The notes under the pieces are model-generated. The model saw only the letters and a program-made list of their open reading frames with translations. It was not told the origin of the DNA and did no database searches. 64,000 bases of DNA from Christiangramia portivictoriae DSM 23547. GTDB taxonomy: Bacteria > Bacteroidota > Bacteroidia > Flavobacteriales > Flavobacteriaceae. The translations under genes were made by a program, and so were the position numbers. Shown piece after piece: positions 63,110 to 64,000 of the stretch (within the stretch, counting starts at the first letter, position 1; every line of letters begins with the position of its first letter). The stretch covers positions 267,670-331,669 of the forward strand of contig NZ_KE383972.1 in the NCBI RefSeq assembly GCF_000423045.1. The letters are read 5' to 3'.

Positions 63110-64000
63110 TTATTGATTGCTCGATCCATTTGGACCTTTTTCAGAATTCTCTTTTTCTTCTTCAGCGATTTGTTCTTTTGCTTTTTTGATCTCATCCTCA
63201 GGTGCATCATCTGGCTTTTGCTCATCAGCTAATTCAGGTTGTAAGAATAGCTGGGCGTAAAATGGAAAATGATCAGATTTTACATCATCACCTAAAGCTA
63301 TCTTTTCAACTCTAAATTCTTCAGAAACAAATATATGATCCAGCGACCAGCGCATGATAAAACTTTTGGCATTGAAAGTATTGTAAAAGCTACGTCCCTT
63401 TCTCACGTCCAGTAATTCCCCGACCGTTTGAAACATGCTCGTTGTCTGAGACCAGGCCACATCATTAAAATCACCAATCACTACCACAGGAATATCTGCA
63501 TTCATAGATTCCAGAGCAACTTTCATCATTTCAGCATCTCTATCTGAAGAGGAAGGATTGTGTTGAGGCATTGGAGGAGTAGGGTGAATGGCATGCAATT
63601 GAATCCGGTCTCCCGAACGTAATTGAATTTCTGTATGAATGGAAGGGATACTGTCATCCACAATATATTTTACCTGGGGATTGTTCAGTTTAAATTTTGA
63701 ATACAAGAGCATTCCATAGGTGTTGTCAAGAGGTACTTCGACTTTATAAGGGTAGCTGTTCCCTATACCAGATTTGATGGCATTGGACCATTTCAGGTCA
63801 GTTTCAGTGAAAACGGCGACATCTGGATCCAGCTTTTTCATTTCTGCAATGAGGACATCTTTCTCCTTATTCTTCTGAAGGACATTGGACGTCAACAGCA
63901 TCATACCGGTTTGCTTATTTACAGCTTCTGTTGGTTGTCCAACATCATAAGGTACAAGTGGTGTATAGGGCAGGATCTTCACAAACTGGTATACAAAACA
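63110..64000 (-). CDS. Endonuclease/exonuclease/phosphatase-family protein (5' end cut by window edge)
   Basis: The reading frame is open to the window edge, so the visible 296 codons lack the N-terminus; the GTG at 63982 is not the real start. The visible part has the EEP fold motifs LDPDVAVFTETDL, IPVVVIGDFNDVAWS, SLDHIFVSEEF and SDHFPFYAQL. The catalytic Glu, Asn/Asp and His of the family are present. Relatives have N-terminal membrane helices before this domain, which would lie beyond the edge, consistent with the hydrophobic residues seen upstream (FVYQF). The C-terminal tail is acidic. The substrate is unknown. Confidence 0.85.
   Translation of the reverse strand, partial: CFVYQFVKILPYTPLVPYDVGQPTEAVNKQTGMMLLTSNVLQKNKEKDVLIAEMKKLDPDVAVFTETDLKWSNAIKSGIGNSYPYKVEVPLDNTYGMLLYSKFKLNNPQVKYIVDDSIPSIHTEIQLRSGDRIQLHAIHPTPPMPQHNPSSSDRDAEMMKVALESMNADIPVVVIGDFNDVAWSQTTSMFQTVGELLDVRKGRSFYNTFNAKSFIMRWSLDHIFVSEEFRVEKIALGDDVKSDHFPFYAQLFLQPELADEQKPDDAPEDEIKKAKEQIAEEEKENSEKGPNGSSNQ

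Noticed and set aside
1-64000. Integrated phage, transposon or genomic island
   Set aside because: No integrase, transposase, attachment repeat, tRNA boundary or composition break was seen; gene content is core.

Overview
The window looks like a chromosomal segment of a marine-type Flavobacteriaceae bacterium (Bacteroidota), close to Gramella/Christiangramia by general impression. The reasons are: low GC; promoters of the Bacteroidota form TAnnTTTG; TonB-dependent receptors with carboxypeptidase-regulatory N-domains; a DUF5916 protein; both GyrA and a Bacteroidota-style ParC; a fused Nnr; and a LuxC-like acyl-CoA reductase beside serA/serC. No rRNA, tRNA, CRISPR array, prophage or insertion sequence was seen. 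Gene density is very high and no gene-free stretch exceeds about 300 bases.

Layout. 1-9.5 kb (all minus): end of a dihydroorotase-like protein without its metal-binding HxH, a BatA/vWA membrane protein, two tandem GAF histidine kinases, a TIGR02757 protein overlapping a LolD-type ATPase, and a DUF5916 outer-membrane protein. 9.6-11.2 kb (plus): msrA, folE and a small membrane protein. 11.2-18.4 kb (minus): a His-rich TonB receptor with a small His-rich secreted protein (probably metal uptake), three small conserved hypotheticals, serA, serC and a LuxC-like reductase; a ferredoxin gene diverges from the last. 19-23.5 kb: AraC regulator and three envelope or secreted proteins of unknown role. 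23.6-30.3 kb (plus): ychF, then a tightly overlapped parE - membrane protein - parC - mscL operon. 30.3-33.1 kb: lipoprotein, an XRE regulator flanked by repeated TTTACAnnTGTAAA palindromes, an M14 carboxypeptidase and an Lrp regulator. 33.2-37.9 kb: ppc - dinB - yihY and a PfpI/DJ-1 protein. 38-46.4 kb: aroB, proline dehydrogenase, an acyltransferase, yebC, phhB, an epimerase, gcvT and nnr. 46.5-53.1 kb: clpC divergent from gyrA and a TPR protein. 53.2-64 kb: an NlpC/P60 protein lacking its catalytic Cys, thiolase, PgpH-type HD phosphodiesterase, a Gre-like factor, a SatD-like/DUF3307 pair, an aldehyde dehydrogenase with a Nudix protein, a thioesterase, MscS, and a 5'-truncated endonuclease/exonuclease/phosphatase-family protein.

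Most of the window is core metabolism, topology control, proteolysis and envelope maintenance. The least explained parts are the XRE/M14 operator cluster, the two apparently catalytically dead enzymes (dihydroorotase-like and NlpC/P60-like), the SatD-like/DUF3307 pair, the membrane protein inside the topoisomerase IV operon, and the LuxC-like reductase in the serine cluster. I found no clear-cut new multi-gene defence or mobile system. Functional statements rest on reading motifs by eye; no database search was run.
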